DNA of 33,356 bases from Candidatus Nitrosotenuis sp. (GCA_023252015.1 JAHEXS010000001.1:1-33356), one strand, 5' to 3'; shown: positions 17,894-25,272, numbered from the stretch's first letter. The notes: generated by a model from the sequence alone, not told the origin. Made by a program: numbers and translations.

Positions 17894-18740
17894 TAAATCT
17901 AAGCAAGTATTCTAAATGCGATTTTGCATTGCTTTCTGAAATCTTTCGCAAGCTTGTAGTTGCTTTTCCCGCATAATCTTTTAGCAGTTTTTCCATGTGG
18001 TTGAAAACATCCCGAGGATCCAAACTCTTTTTCACAAGCAAGTTGAACAGCTTGTCTTCGTTTTTCCAGTCTATCAGATCATCTCTGATTTGGTAAGCGA
18101 TGCCGATGTTTTTTCCATATTCCGACAATGCCATTATCTGTTCTTCGTCTCCTCCTCCAATTATTGCGCCAAGTCTTGCCGCAGTCTCAAAGGCAGTCGC
18201 AGTCTTGTATTCTATGACCTTGAGATAATCGTCAAATGTCAAGTCCTGGCTTGTCTCAAGTCTGGTCTCAATTACCTCGCCCTCGCTCATCAGCATTGCA
18301 GTGTTTGCCAAATCTTTTGTGACTCGGGGGTTGTTTAGTCTTGATGAAATGTTGAGTATCAATCCCAAAACAAAATCGCCAGTCAAAATGCTGGTGTTGT
18401 ACCCGTATTTGATGTGGAAAGGATCCTTGTAGCGTCTTGAGGTCTCGTTGTCAATGATATCGTCATGTATGACTGATTCTGTGTGCAGGAACTCTACTGC
18501 GCATCCAGCAGTATATGCCCGCTCATCTATCTTTCCTACGCATTCTGCGGAAAGAAGCAAAATCAGCGGCCTTATTCTTTTGCCGCCCTCGATTGCGTAT
18601 TTGAGGGGCTGCATAAACTCGGATTGTGAATACAGCGCAAGCTCTGACTCGAGTGCATGATCAATTCTTGTAATATACTCCTTATACGTCTCAAATAATG
18701 GATTTATTTTCAGATTTTTTCGATCCAAAAAACTGCTCAA
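17877..18740 (-). CDS. Geranylgeranyl diphosphate synthase (polyprenyl synthetase)
   Basis: This 287-residue trans-prenyltransferase condenses isopentenyl diphosphate with allylic diphosphates to make the C20 chain of archaeal tetraether lipids. The first aspartate-rich motif is HDDIIDNETSRR (Asp93, 94, 97) and the second RDDLIDW (Asp220, 221, 224). GGKRIRPLILLL is the substrate-binding stretch. TTG 18740 is chosen because the message reads GGGAAGAGGAAAAC just before it, a strong purine-rich ribosome site, and a TATA-like box lies about 25 bases upstream. Chain length cannot be fixed from sequence alone, and farnesyl or longer products are possible. Confidence 0.9.
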   Translation of the reverse strand: MSSFLDRKNLKINPLFETYKEYITRIDHALESELALYSQSEFMQPLKYAIEGGKRIRPLILLLSAECVGKIDERAYTAGCAVEFLHTESVIHDDIIDNETSRRYKDPFHIKYGYNTSILTGDFVLGLILNISSRLNNPRVTKDLANTAMLMSEGEVIETRLETSQDLTFDDYLKVIEYKTATAFETAARLGAIIGGGDEEQIMALSEYGKNIGIAYQIRDDLIDWKNEDKLFNLLVKKSLDPRDVFNHMEKLLKDYAGKATTSLRKISESNAKSHLEYLLRFTTLKV

Positions 18741-18759
18741 GTTTTCCTCTTCCCTAAGA

Positions 18760-18769
18760 GTATTAATAG
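18760..18769 (-). promoter_or_regulatory. TATA-like box for the GGPP synthase gene
   Basis: On the minus strand the sequence reads CTATTAATAC, about 25 bases before the TTG start. It lies between the tRNA-Glu 3' end and the synthase gene, so it may overlap the tRNA transcript end. Confidence 0.35.
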
Positions 18770-18777
18770 TTTGTAGG

Positions 18778-18869
18778 TGCTCCCGCCGGGATTTCCATCA
18801 CGAAGAATTTGGACCCGGGATCTCCGCCTTGAAAGGGCGACATGCTTGACCGGACTACACCACAGGAGC
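18778..18869 (-). tRNA. tRNA-Glu (anticodon UUC) with a 16-nt intron in the T-loop
   Basis: Read on the minus strand, the acceptor arms GCTCCTG and CGGGAGC pair (one G-U), followed by discriminator A. The D-stem GTGT/GCAT pairs with two G-U pairs. The anticodon arm is TCGCC-CTTTCAA-GGCGG, giving anticodon UUC for glutamate. The T-stem CCGGG/CCCGG is perfect but encloses 23 bases rather than 7. Removing 16 of them (18792-18807) restores the 7-base loop TCCAAAT. No CCA is encoded. Base 55 would be C rather than the usual U, which is odd. The gene points toward the GGPP synthase gene. Confidence 0.88.
18792..18807 (-). other. tRNA-Glu intron at position 59/60 with bulge-helix-bulge
   Basis: The precursor folds with T-stem CCGGG/CCCGG, a 4-bp central helix UCCA/UGGA, and 3-nt AAU bulges on opposite strands at each exon-intron boundary. 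This is the motif cut by archaeal tRNA splicing endonuclease after the second bulge base. Those cuts release the 16-nt intron between positions 59 and 60. The fold was worked out by hand. Confidence 0.8.
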
Positions 18870-18919
18870 CCGTTTGCATCGACGTATCGAGTCCTTAAAA
18901 TCGTTTTGAACATGAAAGA

Positions 18920-18930
18920 TTTTTTTATTG
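18920..18930 (+). promoter_or_regulatory. TATA-like box for the gene at 18949
   Basis: The T-rich element TTTTTTTATTG is centred about 25 bases before ATG 18949, consistent with a leaderless archaeal message and with choosing that ATG. Confidence 0.4.
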
Positions 18931-18948
18931 GCAGAACGTCACATTGTC

Positions 18949-19596
18949 ATGAACTCACTTTCAAAAAGAATTGACAATATCATAGAAGAAAAAAGCTTGC
19001 TAAAACACCCATTCTACCAAATGTGGAGCGATGGAAAACTATCGATTGACTCACTTGCTGGCTATTCCAAAGAATACTTTCAGATGGTAAAGGCAGTCCC
19101 GTCTTTTGTTGAGGCAATCGCATCTTTTGCCCCGGAATCACTGATTACTGAAATCAAAGAAAATCAGGCAGAAGAGGCAGAACACCTCAAACCCTGGGTT
19201 AACTTTGCAGTCTCCTTGGGAGTTAATCACACCGAAATTGTAAATTATGCGGGATTAGAGAAAACAAACCACGCAGTATCTGAACTGTCGCAGCTGATCA
19301 CAAATTTGGAAAGTGGTGCAGTGGCAATGTATGCGTTTGAAAAAGAGATTCCAAAAATTAGCCACACAAAACTGGACGGATTGGAAAAATTCTACAATAT
19401 CATTACCTGTGAGGCAACCGAATACTTTAGACTTCACATGGAGGCAGACATACGACATGCGCAAACCTGGCGAAACATCATCGATGCAATACCGCAAGAA
19501 AGACACGACGATCTAATCCAGGTAGCAGAAAAATCGCTGTCTGCGCAAAATCATCTGCTTGACAGCTGTTATGAAAGCTACTGCCAAGCTCTATAA
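18949..19596 (+). CDS. TenA/PqqC/CADD-like heme-oxygenase-fold protein
   Basis: This 215-residue all-helical protein belongs to the TenA/PqqC superfamily. ATG 18949 is preferred over the upstream in-frame TTG at 18928 because it lies about 25 bases after a TATA-like box. Features include HPFYQMWSDGKLS near residue 20, an acidic-His cluster EEAEH (75-79), Glu131, and H163-x3-D167-x2-H170. That last spacing matches the metal ligands of the CADD-type diiron oxidases, which make p-aminobenzoate in Chlamydia and, from genetic complementation, in Nitrosomonas. True PqqC lacks these metal ligands. Cys154 (ITCEATEY) leaves thiaminase-II activity open. It sits between two tRNA genes with no operon partner, so context does not help. 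Family is good; function is unresolved. Confidence 0.82.
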   Translation: MNSLSKRIDNIIEEKSLLKHPFYQMWSDGKLSIDSLAGYSKEYFQMVKAVPSFVEAIASFAPESLITEIKENQAEEAEHLKPWVNFAVSLGVNHTEIVNYAGLEKTNHAVSELSQLITNLESGAVAMYAFEKEIPKISHTKLDGLEKFYNIITCEATEYFRLHMEADIRHAQTWRNIIDAIPQERHDDLIQVAEKSLSAQNHLLDSCYESYCQAL

Positions 19597-19626
19597 CTTT
19601 TATACGCAAAAGAAATCTGTTTTTTG

Positions 19627-19700
19627 GGGCCCATAACTCAGCTTGGTAGAGTAACCGGCTCATAACCGGTGAGCCAAGGGATCGAAGCCCTTTGGGCCCA
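19627..19700 (+). tRNA. tRNA with anticodon CAU (tRNA-Ile2 or elongator tRNA-Met)
   Basis: The acceptor GGGCCCA pairs perfectly with TGGGCCC, followed by discriminator A. The D-stem ACTC/GAGT, anticodon arm ACCGG-CTCATAA-CCGGT and T-arm AAGGG-ATCGAAG-CCCTT are all complete. The anticodon is CAU. It is not the initiator, because it starts with a G1-C72 pair and lacks three consecutive G-C pairs at the anticodon stem base. The GGGCCC acceptor resembles archaeal tRNA-Ile2, whose C34 is modified to agmatidine, but elongator tRNA-Met cannot be excluded. Base 54 is A instead of U. No intron and no encoded CCA are seen. Confidence 0.92.
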
Positions 19701-20121
19701 TCTTTACATTACCAATGGACACCTTTTGAGGAAAATCTATTATCTTTTTAAGATTCTAGTGATCGTATTCCAGTTTCGAGTGATAACTTTTCGACCAATT
19801 CTTTTTCAAAAATGTTCATCAAATTAGTTGTTCGATATCTTGGTGAAAGGAAGAACACTACATACTTCGTTGGCTGAAACACACAAAATTTTGAAATTCT
19901 TCTCAGTCGACTCACAGGGAATTTTTAAACTGCTTTTCGGTTTTTCAGAGAGAAATGTGACGTAGAGCCTAGTTTGAGGAATAACTATAATTTTTTTTAA
20001 AAGGATCTGAATCTACCATTCCTGAATCTCTCCGATCGTACGTAGCATACCAACTTCGTGTCCAAATGTCTTTTTCAATTTTTTCGCTAGAACTCAAGAG
20101 TGAAAGACATGATACTGCAAA
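19701..20121. other. Gene-poor stretch after the tRNA, possible decayed coding sequence
   Basis: No gene can be supported in these 420 bases. On the minus strand 19748-19915 reads as a 55-codon frame from GTG containing KYVVFFLSPRYRTT and FEKELVEKLS, which looks protein-like. Upstream of it other frames also give short coding-like pieces, such as LAKKLKKTFGHEVG, separated by stops. This pattern suggests a broken gene, but no family was recognised and no frame is long enough to annotate with confidence. Confidence 0.3.
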
Positions 20122-20712
20122 TCAGTCTTTTCTTGGCATTGTGGAAGGATATTCATGAGGAAGCATTACTCCTGCAAAAAATCCCATGACTACACCATAA
20201 AGTAGATGTAAGAATAAAGCTCCCCAAAGAATTCGATCAGTATTTGATAAAAGCCTCTTTATCGGTTCAATTTCATCTAATGTAAAACCATACTGTCCAG
20301 GATTCATCGTGATTTGTTCAACGATTGGAATCATTATGAAAAGATTGATTGGTAAGAAAAAAATTGCAAACACCTCAAGTCCTGTTACTCCTCCAGCAAA
20401 AATTCCTTTTTGAAAACTAGAGATGTGTAAGACTCTATGGAAAGTAGAACAGACAAAAAATACTGCACCAATTAATGCAGCCGTACCAATATGAACACAA
20501 AAACCAAAGACGATTGCGTCAATATTTTGCAGACCTACTAACAATCCTATCATTTTATAAAAAGTTCCACTTGGAACTCCTAGCTGCGAATCTATTCCCA
20601 TAAAGGATGAGGAAAGAGCCATTCCACCAACGATGCCTGCCATTGAACCCGATATTGCTTTTGATAAAATTTTTTTACTTGTTACGACTTGGTTCTCCTT
20701 ATCTGTATGCAT
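20122..20712 (-). CDS. Four-helix membrane protein of unknown function
   Basis: This 196-residue protein has four strongly hydrophobic segments, at about 19-38, 68-92, 102-127 and 164-185. Between the third and fourth is a hydrophilic loop (EQITMNPGQYGFTLDEIEPI). ATG 20712 is chosen over a TTG two codons upstream. The first helix is rich in Gly, Ser and Ala and contains the repeated small-residue pattern GSMAGIVGGMA. No catalytic motif or known family was recognised. It stands alone between two decayed regions, on the opposite strand from the genes on either side that are intact. Its codons are continuous and its helices coherent, so it is probably a real gene. Confidence 0.7.
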   Translation of the reverse strand: MHTDKENQVVTSKKILSKAISGSMAGIVGGMALSSSFMGIDSQLGVPSGTFYKMIGLLVGLQNIDAIVFGFCVHIGTAALIGAVFFVCSTFHRVLHISSFQKGIFAGGVTGLEVFAIFFLPINLFIMIPIVEQITMNPGQYGFTLDEIEPIKRLLSNTDRILWGALFLHLLYGVVMGFFAGVMLPHEYPSTMPRKD

Positions 20713-20913
20713 TCTCAAATTATACTAAGACAAATAGATGATAAGTATATTCCATAGTATATTAAAAATTTGTTTAATTTTTCTTATTTTATTACTAAAA
20801 TATAAGGCACTGGTAAATATGTTAGCGCAAAAAATTTAATACTATTTGCATCTTTTCATTCCGACTTCGCAAAAACCAATTTTACAGTTTTGATAACGCC
20901 GTCAATTGGTTTC

Positions 20914-21240
20914 TCATAACCGCGAAAACAAGTTTTGCATCTTTTCAGCAATTTTTGCTATCCCTTCTGGCGTTACTATCTTATCGACAGTCAAGTAAAC
21001 TGTGATCATGGGCAGGTATAAAACAAGTTGCTGCATCTTTCTCTTAGTACGTGCCTGTAGTCTGTCTTTCCAGAGGCTTGGTTAAAATGTTCACGCCTAC
21101 TTGGCCTTAAACCAACTTGATAGTAAAACATTATTCTATTTTCATCCGGCTCCATTGGTTCTGGTGAATGTGCAGACTGGTCAAGTAAAACATGGCCTTC
21201 GAGGTCTATCAAGCCAAGGCGTACACTGCGGATCAATCTT
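20914..21240 (-). pseudogene. Frameshifted remnant of a small regulatory-type protein
   Basis: On the minus strand the frame from about 21236 down to 21006 encodes IRSVRLGLIDLEGHVLLDQ followed by FYYQVGLRPSRREHFN and YRHVLRER, then runs into a stop. Shifting frame near 21040 continues smoothly with QQLVLYLPMITVYLTVDKI and TPEGIAKIAEKMQNLFSRL, ending at 20914. A possible second shift lies upstream in an A/T run near 21243, so the N-terminus is also lost. The start (R-L-G-L-I-D-x-E-G) faintly resembles the intact protein at 21508 (R-F-S-L-I-C-D-E-N-G). It was probably once a protein of about 120 residues. A sequencing error could also produce this pattern. Confidence 0.5.
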
Positions 21241-21507
21241 AAAAATTTCCTTTTGCTAATACTCTAACCTCATTAGAAACCACCTCAACATGATTTCTTT
21301 AAAATAGAAATAACTGTTAATGAAGGAATTGACAAACTGGATTAATAAAAAATTTCTATGTTTTGGATCTGATGAGTCATATGGCACAGAAACCTATAAT
21401 TGGTTTTATTTGGTATTGCAATTCGACACAGTAAATTTTTTCCTAAAAACTAAATGTTTGTTAGCAAAAACAATCAGAATCTTTATTTTCTTCAATTTTT
21501 TATTAAT

Positions 21508-21918
21508 ATGACAATGTCTACAAATGAACAAATACTTGATGACGAGGGCAAACTCGTAAATCTAATAATGGAGGGAATCCCAAAAGCAAGATTTTCGTTA
21601 ATCTGTGATGAAAATGGAAAAGTTCTTTGGAACAGTCAAAGAAATAATACGAAACACTTGCTTTCTCTTGAAGAAACGAAAAAATCGTTAATAAGGGCCT
21701 TAGAAAGCTGGCATTTACGCGATGATTTGTCGCCAAAGATTGGAAAAGGTAGATACGCAGTAGCAGCTTATGAAAAGCTCACACGAGTAACTGTTCCACT
21801 CGCAAACGGCCACATGCTGTTAGTAAGTATTGAAGACGATTGGCGTATGCAGGGTCACATAAAAAGCATCCTGAACATTATAGAATGGATTCAAACACAT
21901 TCTTCAAAGCTTCACTAA
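21508..21918 (+). CDS. Conserved-type small protein, possibly roadblock-like or sensor-like
   Basis: This 136-residue cytoplasmic protein has no firmly identified domain. I chose ATG 21508 (MTMSTNEQ); a longer in-frame ATG at 21454 would lie upstream of the TATA-like CTTTATTTTC found about 25 bases before 21508. The alternation of beta-like stretches (RFSLICDENGKVLWNS, RYAVAAYEKLTRVTVPL, HMLLVSIED) with helices (LEETKKSLIRALESW, IKSILNIIEWIQTH) suggests a small alpha/beta fold of the profilin/roadblock sort often seen in multiple copies in these archaea. Its end overlaps the reverse-strand frame at 21904. The family assignment is inference. Confidence 0.65.
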   Translation: MTMSTNEQILDDEGKLVNLIMEGIPKARFSLICDENGKVLWNSQRNNTKHLLSLEETKKSLIRALESWHLRDDLSPKIGKGRYAVAAYEKLTRVTVPLANGHMLLVSIEDDWRMQGHIKSILNIIEWIQTHSSKLH

Positions 21919-22140
21919 TTTCGTTAGTGGTTTTACAGTATCTGCAACATGGATCACAATCGGGAAGAATAAGCAAAACTTACCTGACTCTAATTTCATA
22001 GTAAAAAAATTAATGGTGGTATTGTAAGACTCACATGGTTTTATGTCGTTGTTTAGCAGCTCTAGCAAACGAGCAAGTTCGTCTTTGTCCACACTTTCGA
22101 TTTTAGATTTTGCCCCTTCCTTACCGCAACTAAAAATCAA
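21904..22140 (-). CDS. Short uncertain ORF, possibly a gene remnant
   Basis: This 78-codon frame begins at a TTG with no promoter-like sequence in support, and its last 15 bases overlap the convergent gene. It looks protein-like: an acidic helix (VDKDELARLLELLNNDIKP) followed by strands (NTTINFFTMKLESGKF, FFPIVIHVAD). A stop two codons before the TTG closes the frame, so an N-terminal part may have been lost by a frameshift. No family was recognised. Confidence 0.3.
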   Translation of the reverse strand: MIFSCGKEGAKSKIESVDKDELARLLELLNNDIKPCESYNTTINFFTMKLESGKFCLFFPIVIHVADTVKPLTKLVKL

Positions 22141-22255
22141 TAATCAGGTAAAACACCTTCAAGTTCACAAGTTCACTTTAAAATAAAAATCTTAGAAGAT
22201 TAAAGATGTAAATGGATTTTTCCTAGTTTTTGCCAATGCCATGATTTATTAATAA

Positions 22256-22267
22256 ATTCTATAGAAT
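22256..22267. repeat. 12-bp perfect palindrome ATTCTATAGAAT
   Basis: ATTCTATAGAAT is its own reverse complement and lies 77 bases before the start of the RHH-type gene at 22344. Such sites are typical RHH operators, but AT-rich palindromes of this size also arise by chance in this sequence. Confidence 0.35.
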
Positions 22268-22343
22268 ATACATGAAATGCCATCTGGTCAAAAATTAAGT
22301 ATTTATTCACCATTCGGGGCAAAACTAACTTTGTTATGAGAAA

Positions 22344-22922
22344 GTGAACTGTGCTGTGGAGAATTTGAATTCAACTAATAGAAAGACACGAAGTGTTAGC
22401 TATCGAACGGATACCAAGATCCTAGATGAAATAATGCGCGAATCTCGCATAAGAGAAACGTCCACCAATGTTCTAATTAACCAAATTCTGCGTAGATTCG
22501 TTGACTTTGATAGATATGAGCAGCGACTTGGAATCCTACCCTTCCCAAAGGAATTACTTTTTGTTGTGATGAAGAATTGGAAAGATAAAGACATAAAGTT
22601 TTTTGCAGAAGGAACCTTCAAGTTTATCAATGAAGCAGTAATACTAACTCATAAGAAGCAAGACCTTGCGGCATTTTTACTGGTATTAAAAGAGTATGTC
22701 AAGGTCGCTGGAATTGCATCTGATCATATCATGAAGGATGGTAAAGATGTTTTTGTTGTACAACATGATATGGGATTAAACTGTACTAAATTTACAAAGG
22801 AATTACTTGCCATAATATTTGAGAGATTAGCAGGCAAAAGAGTAGAATTTGAGCTAACCGAATCATCTGTTATAGCAACAGTCGAACTACCGGAAAGCGT
22901 TCACTCTAAACTTATTTTATGA
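22344..22922 (+). CDS. Putative ribbon-helix-helix regulator with unknown C-terminal domain
   Basis: This 192-residue protein starts with GTG. Residues 15-50 (RSVSYRTDTKILDEIMRE, then TSTNVLINQILRRFVDF) fit a CopG/Arc-type ribbon-helix-helix, a dimeric DNA-binding fold. Residues 60-190 form a separate alpha/beta region containing FFAEGTFKFINEAVIL, a VVQHDMGLNCTKF segment with a conserved-looking His, and KRVEFELTESSVIATVEL. I do not recognise this domain; it may sense a ligand or contact the kinase. The next gene, a membrane histidine kinase, starts 10 bases after its stop, preceded by TGAGGAAC as a ribosome site, so the two form an operon. The regulator has no receiver domain. Confidence 0.7.
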   Translation: MNCAVENLNSTNRKTRSVSYRTDTKILDEIMRESRIRETSTNVLINQILRRFVDFDRYEQRLGILPFPKELLFVVMKNWKDKDIKFFAEGTFKFINEAVILTHKKQDLAAFLLVLKEYVKVAGIASDHIMKDGKDVFVVQHDMGLNCTKFTKELLAIIFERLAGKRVEFELTESSVIATVELPESVHSKLIL

Positions 22923-22932
22923 GGAACTAAAC

Positions 22933-24819
22933 ATGAAAAACCCCTTTGCAAGAAGTTTAAACACAGAATTAATAGCACTATTTGTAACAGTTTCGGTCAT
23001 ATCTATAGTGAGTGTTGCGGTTTTGAGTTTTATAGCCTCCCAAAACGCATTAGAAGTAAGGATAACAGAGCAATTGGAATCCGAGGCCAAGCACAGGACA
23101 CAGACCCTGAAGTATGTCTGGAATCTAAGACTTGATGAAATAAAGATTCTAGCAGCAAATCAAATAATTCAAAACATGCTAAGTGAATCCAACAAAAAAG
23201 AAAAAGGCGAAATCGTCGACGAGTCTGCGTTAAAAAAAATGGTAGATAATTTCATAAAACAAGAATGGCCAGAATTTACATCGTCAACTGGAGATGAGCA
23301 TTTTTACGACCTCGTCATTATTGACAAATCAGGTAAAGTAATTTCTTCCACAGACAAATCCGTAGAAGGAAAAGATTTCTCACAAGATCCCGACTTTGTT
23401 AGAGGAACGAAAGAATCATTTTATTATTTGGGAATGAACAAACAGAAAAAACAATCTACATTATTTATGGTAGTGCCTGTTGTTAATTCGAGAACAGAAG
23501 AGACGGAATCTATCGGTGTTATCATTGCTTCCAGAGATATGGCTCTTGCAAATAAAATAACAACAGATAGAACCAATTTGGGCAAAACAGGGGAAACATA
23601 CTTGGTTAATCATGATAAACTGATGCTTACGGATTCAAGATTCATTCAAAAAGCTGCGTTCTATCAAACAGTTGATACCTTACCTGTAAGGGAATGCATT
23701 GAAAATGGACAGGACCTCACTGGTGTTTATCCTGATTACAGAAGAATACCAGTTTTTGGAGCTTCGCACTGCGAGCAGGATCTTGGATTCGTATTTTTAG
23801 CTGAGATGGATGTATCTGAAACATACGCCCCTGTAGACGAACTTCAAAACCAGTATGTGATAATTGGTTCGATTACTGCCGTTATAGTTGCAATTTTATC
23901 TTTCTACATATCGTCTTCTATCTCAAAACCAATTGTGAAATTGACAGTCATAGCAGAGAAGATAAGTAAAGGTCATTTGGATACTGAAGTAGAAGAGCTA
24001 AAGTCAGAAAACGAAATCGGCAAGCTATTACATTCTTTTAAAATGATGATGTTGAATCTGCGACATCATATAGAAAAAGTAGAAAGTTTGAGTGAGGAGC
24101 TGAAAAGCGCAAACGAGGAACTAATGCAAATAGATAAGCTAAAGACTGAATTCATCAGCATTGCCTCACATGAACTTAAAAATCCAATTCAGCCAATTCT
24201 TGGATTTGCTTACCTCGCAAAGAGCGGGCAAATTCCGCATGATGAAGCATGGGATGGTGTTCTTCAGCACTCTCGTAGACTGAAAAAATTAGCAGGTGAT
24301 ATTCTTGATGTGAGTAGAATAGAAAGTGGCACACTTACCTATACGATGGAAAAAGTTAGAATCAACGACATAGTTCTCAACGTAGTAAATGCTGCAACTG
24401 TAAGTATAAGCAAAGATGTGGCGATTGAGGTTAATCTTGATAGAGAGAATGTGGAAATTGATGCAAGTAAAGATCGGATCACTCAGGTACTATCAAATGT
24501 AATTGACAACGCCATGAAGTTCACAAAAAAGGGCAGCATAAAGGTAGAAAGCTGCGCCTTTCCAAAGAAAAATTACGTAGAGATTAAGATTAGTGATACA
24601 GGTATTGGGATTGCAGAAGATATTCTTCCCAATTTATTCGGCAAGTTTGTATCAAGAAGTACGCAGGATGGATTTGATCGTGACACCGGTCTAGGACTGT
24701 TTATCGCCAAGGCAATTGTAACTGCTCACAACGGAAGAATCTCAGGTTATAATAACAAAGCAGGCGGAGCTACATTTCTGATTGAATTGCTAATTGATGC
24801 CAAACCTGAAATGCTCTAA
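22933..24819 (+). CDS. Membrane sensor histidine kinase with dCACHE and HAMP domains
   Basis: This 628-residue transmembrane kinase has its first helix at about 9-31 and its second at about 309-330. The extracytoplasmic part between them resembles a double CACHE ligand-binding domain, with the typical GKTGETYLVNHDKLMLTDSR segment. A HAMP linker follows (KPIVKLTVIAEKISKGHL), then the H-box FISIASHELKNPIQPI with His413. The ATPase domain shows the N-box (LSNVIDNAMKF), the G1 box (DTGIGI) and the G2 box (DTGLGLFIAKAI). It is co-transcribed with the RHH-type regulator and convergent, 21 bases apart, with a stand-alone receiver gene that is its likely phosphotransfer partner. CACHE domains often bind small carboxylates or amino acids, but the ligand here is unknown. 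Confidence 0.93.
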   Translation: MKNPFARSLNTELIALFVTVSVISIVSVAVLSFIASQNALEVRITEQLESEAKHRTQTLKYVWNLRLDEIKILAANQIIQNMLSESNKKEKGEIVDESALKKMVDNFIKQEWPEFTSSTGDEHFYDLVIIDKSGKVISSTDKSVEGKDFSQDPDFVRGTKESFYYLGMNKQKKQSTLFMVVPVVNSRTEETESIGVIIASRDMALANKITTDRTNLGKTGETYLVNHDKLMLTDSRFIQKAAFYQTVDTLPVRECIENGQDLTGVYPDYRRIPVFGASHCEQDLGFVFLAEMDVSETYAPVDELQNQYVIIGSITAVIVAILSFYISSSISKPIVKLTVIAEKISKGHLDTEVEELKSENEIGKLLHSFKMMMLNLRHHIEKVESLSEELKSANEELMQIDKLKTEFISIASHELKNPIQPILGFAYLAKSGQIPHDEAWDGVLQHSRRLKKLAGDILDVSRIESGTLTYTMEKVRINDIVLNVVNAATVSISKDVAIEVNLDRENVEIDASKDRITQVLSNVIDNAMKFTKKGSIKVESCAFPKKNYVEIKISDTGIGIAEDILPNLFGKFVSRSTQDGFDRDTGLGLFIAKAIVTAHNGRISGYNNKAGGATFLIELLIDAKPEML

Positions 24820-24840
24820 ACTTTGAATTTTTAATATTTT

Positions 24841-25272
24841 TCACTTGCTAGATCTTTTATTTGCAGTACCTGCATTGAGTCTTTCGTATGGCTCTTCTAT
24901 CTTGGCTATAAAATCTTCTAATTCAAATGGTTTTTCAATCAATTCTACTGAACTTTTTAACTCCTTTGCTAGCTCTAGGAGAGTTTCTCTCACATATGCG
25001 GAAGCAAATATTATTCTCTGTTTTGGATTTATTGCCAAGATTTGTTTTGCAACTTGCATACCGTCTTTGCCAGGCATCCTATAATCAAGGACGACAACAT
25101 CAAATTGTGAATCATTTGGTGTTTTTGGATTACTTTGTTTCCAAGCATCATTATATGCCTTCAAGCAATCCACCCCATCCTGCGTGGTTACAACCTGATG
25201 GCCTCTCTTTGATAACACAATCATGTATTGCATAGCCGTGTGTCGTACGTCTTCCGCTATCAATATTTTCAT
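24841..25272 (-). CDS. Stand-alone response regulator (CheY-like receiver)
   Basis: This 143-residue protein consists of one receiver domain and a basic tail. The acidic pair is in LIAEDVR (Glu7, Asp8), the phosphorylation site is Asp63 in VVVLDYRMPGKDG, and the conserved lysine is in LIEKPFEL. No DNA-binding or output domain follows, so it probably acts through protein contacts, perhaps with the RHH-type protein. It is convergent with the kinase gene and divergent from phaE, sharing a promoter region with a 12-bp inverted repeat. That places it to link the kinase to PHA metabolism, which is inference. Confidence 0.93.
   Translation of the reverse strand: MKILIAEDVRHTAMQYMIVLSKRGHQVVTTQDGVDCLKAYNDAWKQSNPKTPNDSQFDVVVLDYRMPGKDGMQVAKQILAINPKQRIIFASAYVRETLLELAKELKSSVELIEKPFELEDFIAKIEEPYERLNAGTANKRSSK

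Noticed and set aside
19627..19700. Initiator tRNA-Met
   Set aside because: The first pair is G-C rather than A-U, and the anticodon stem lacks the three consecutive G-C pairs of initiators.
19627..19720. The tRNA at the edge of the accessory-looking region as an attachment site of an integrated element
   Set aside because: I found no second copy of the tRNA 3' end downstream (only a chance GGGCCCAT inside etfB near 32727), and no integrase or phage gene is present.
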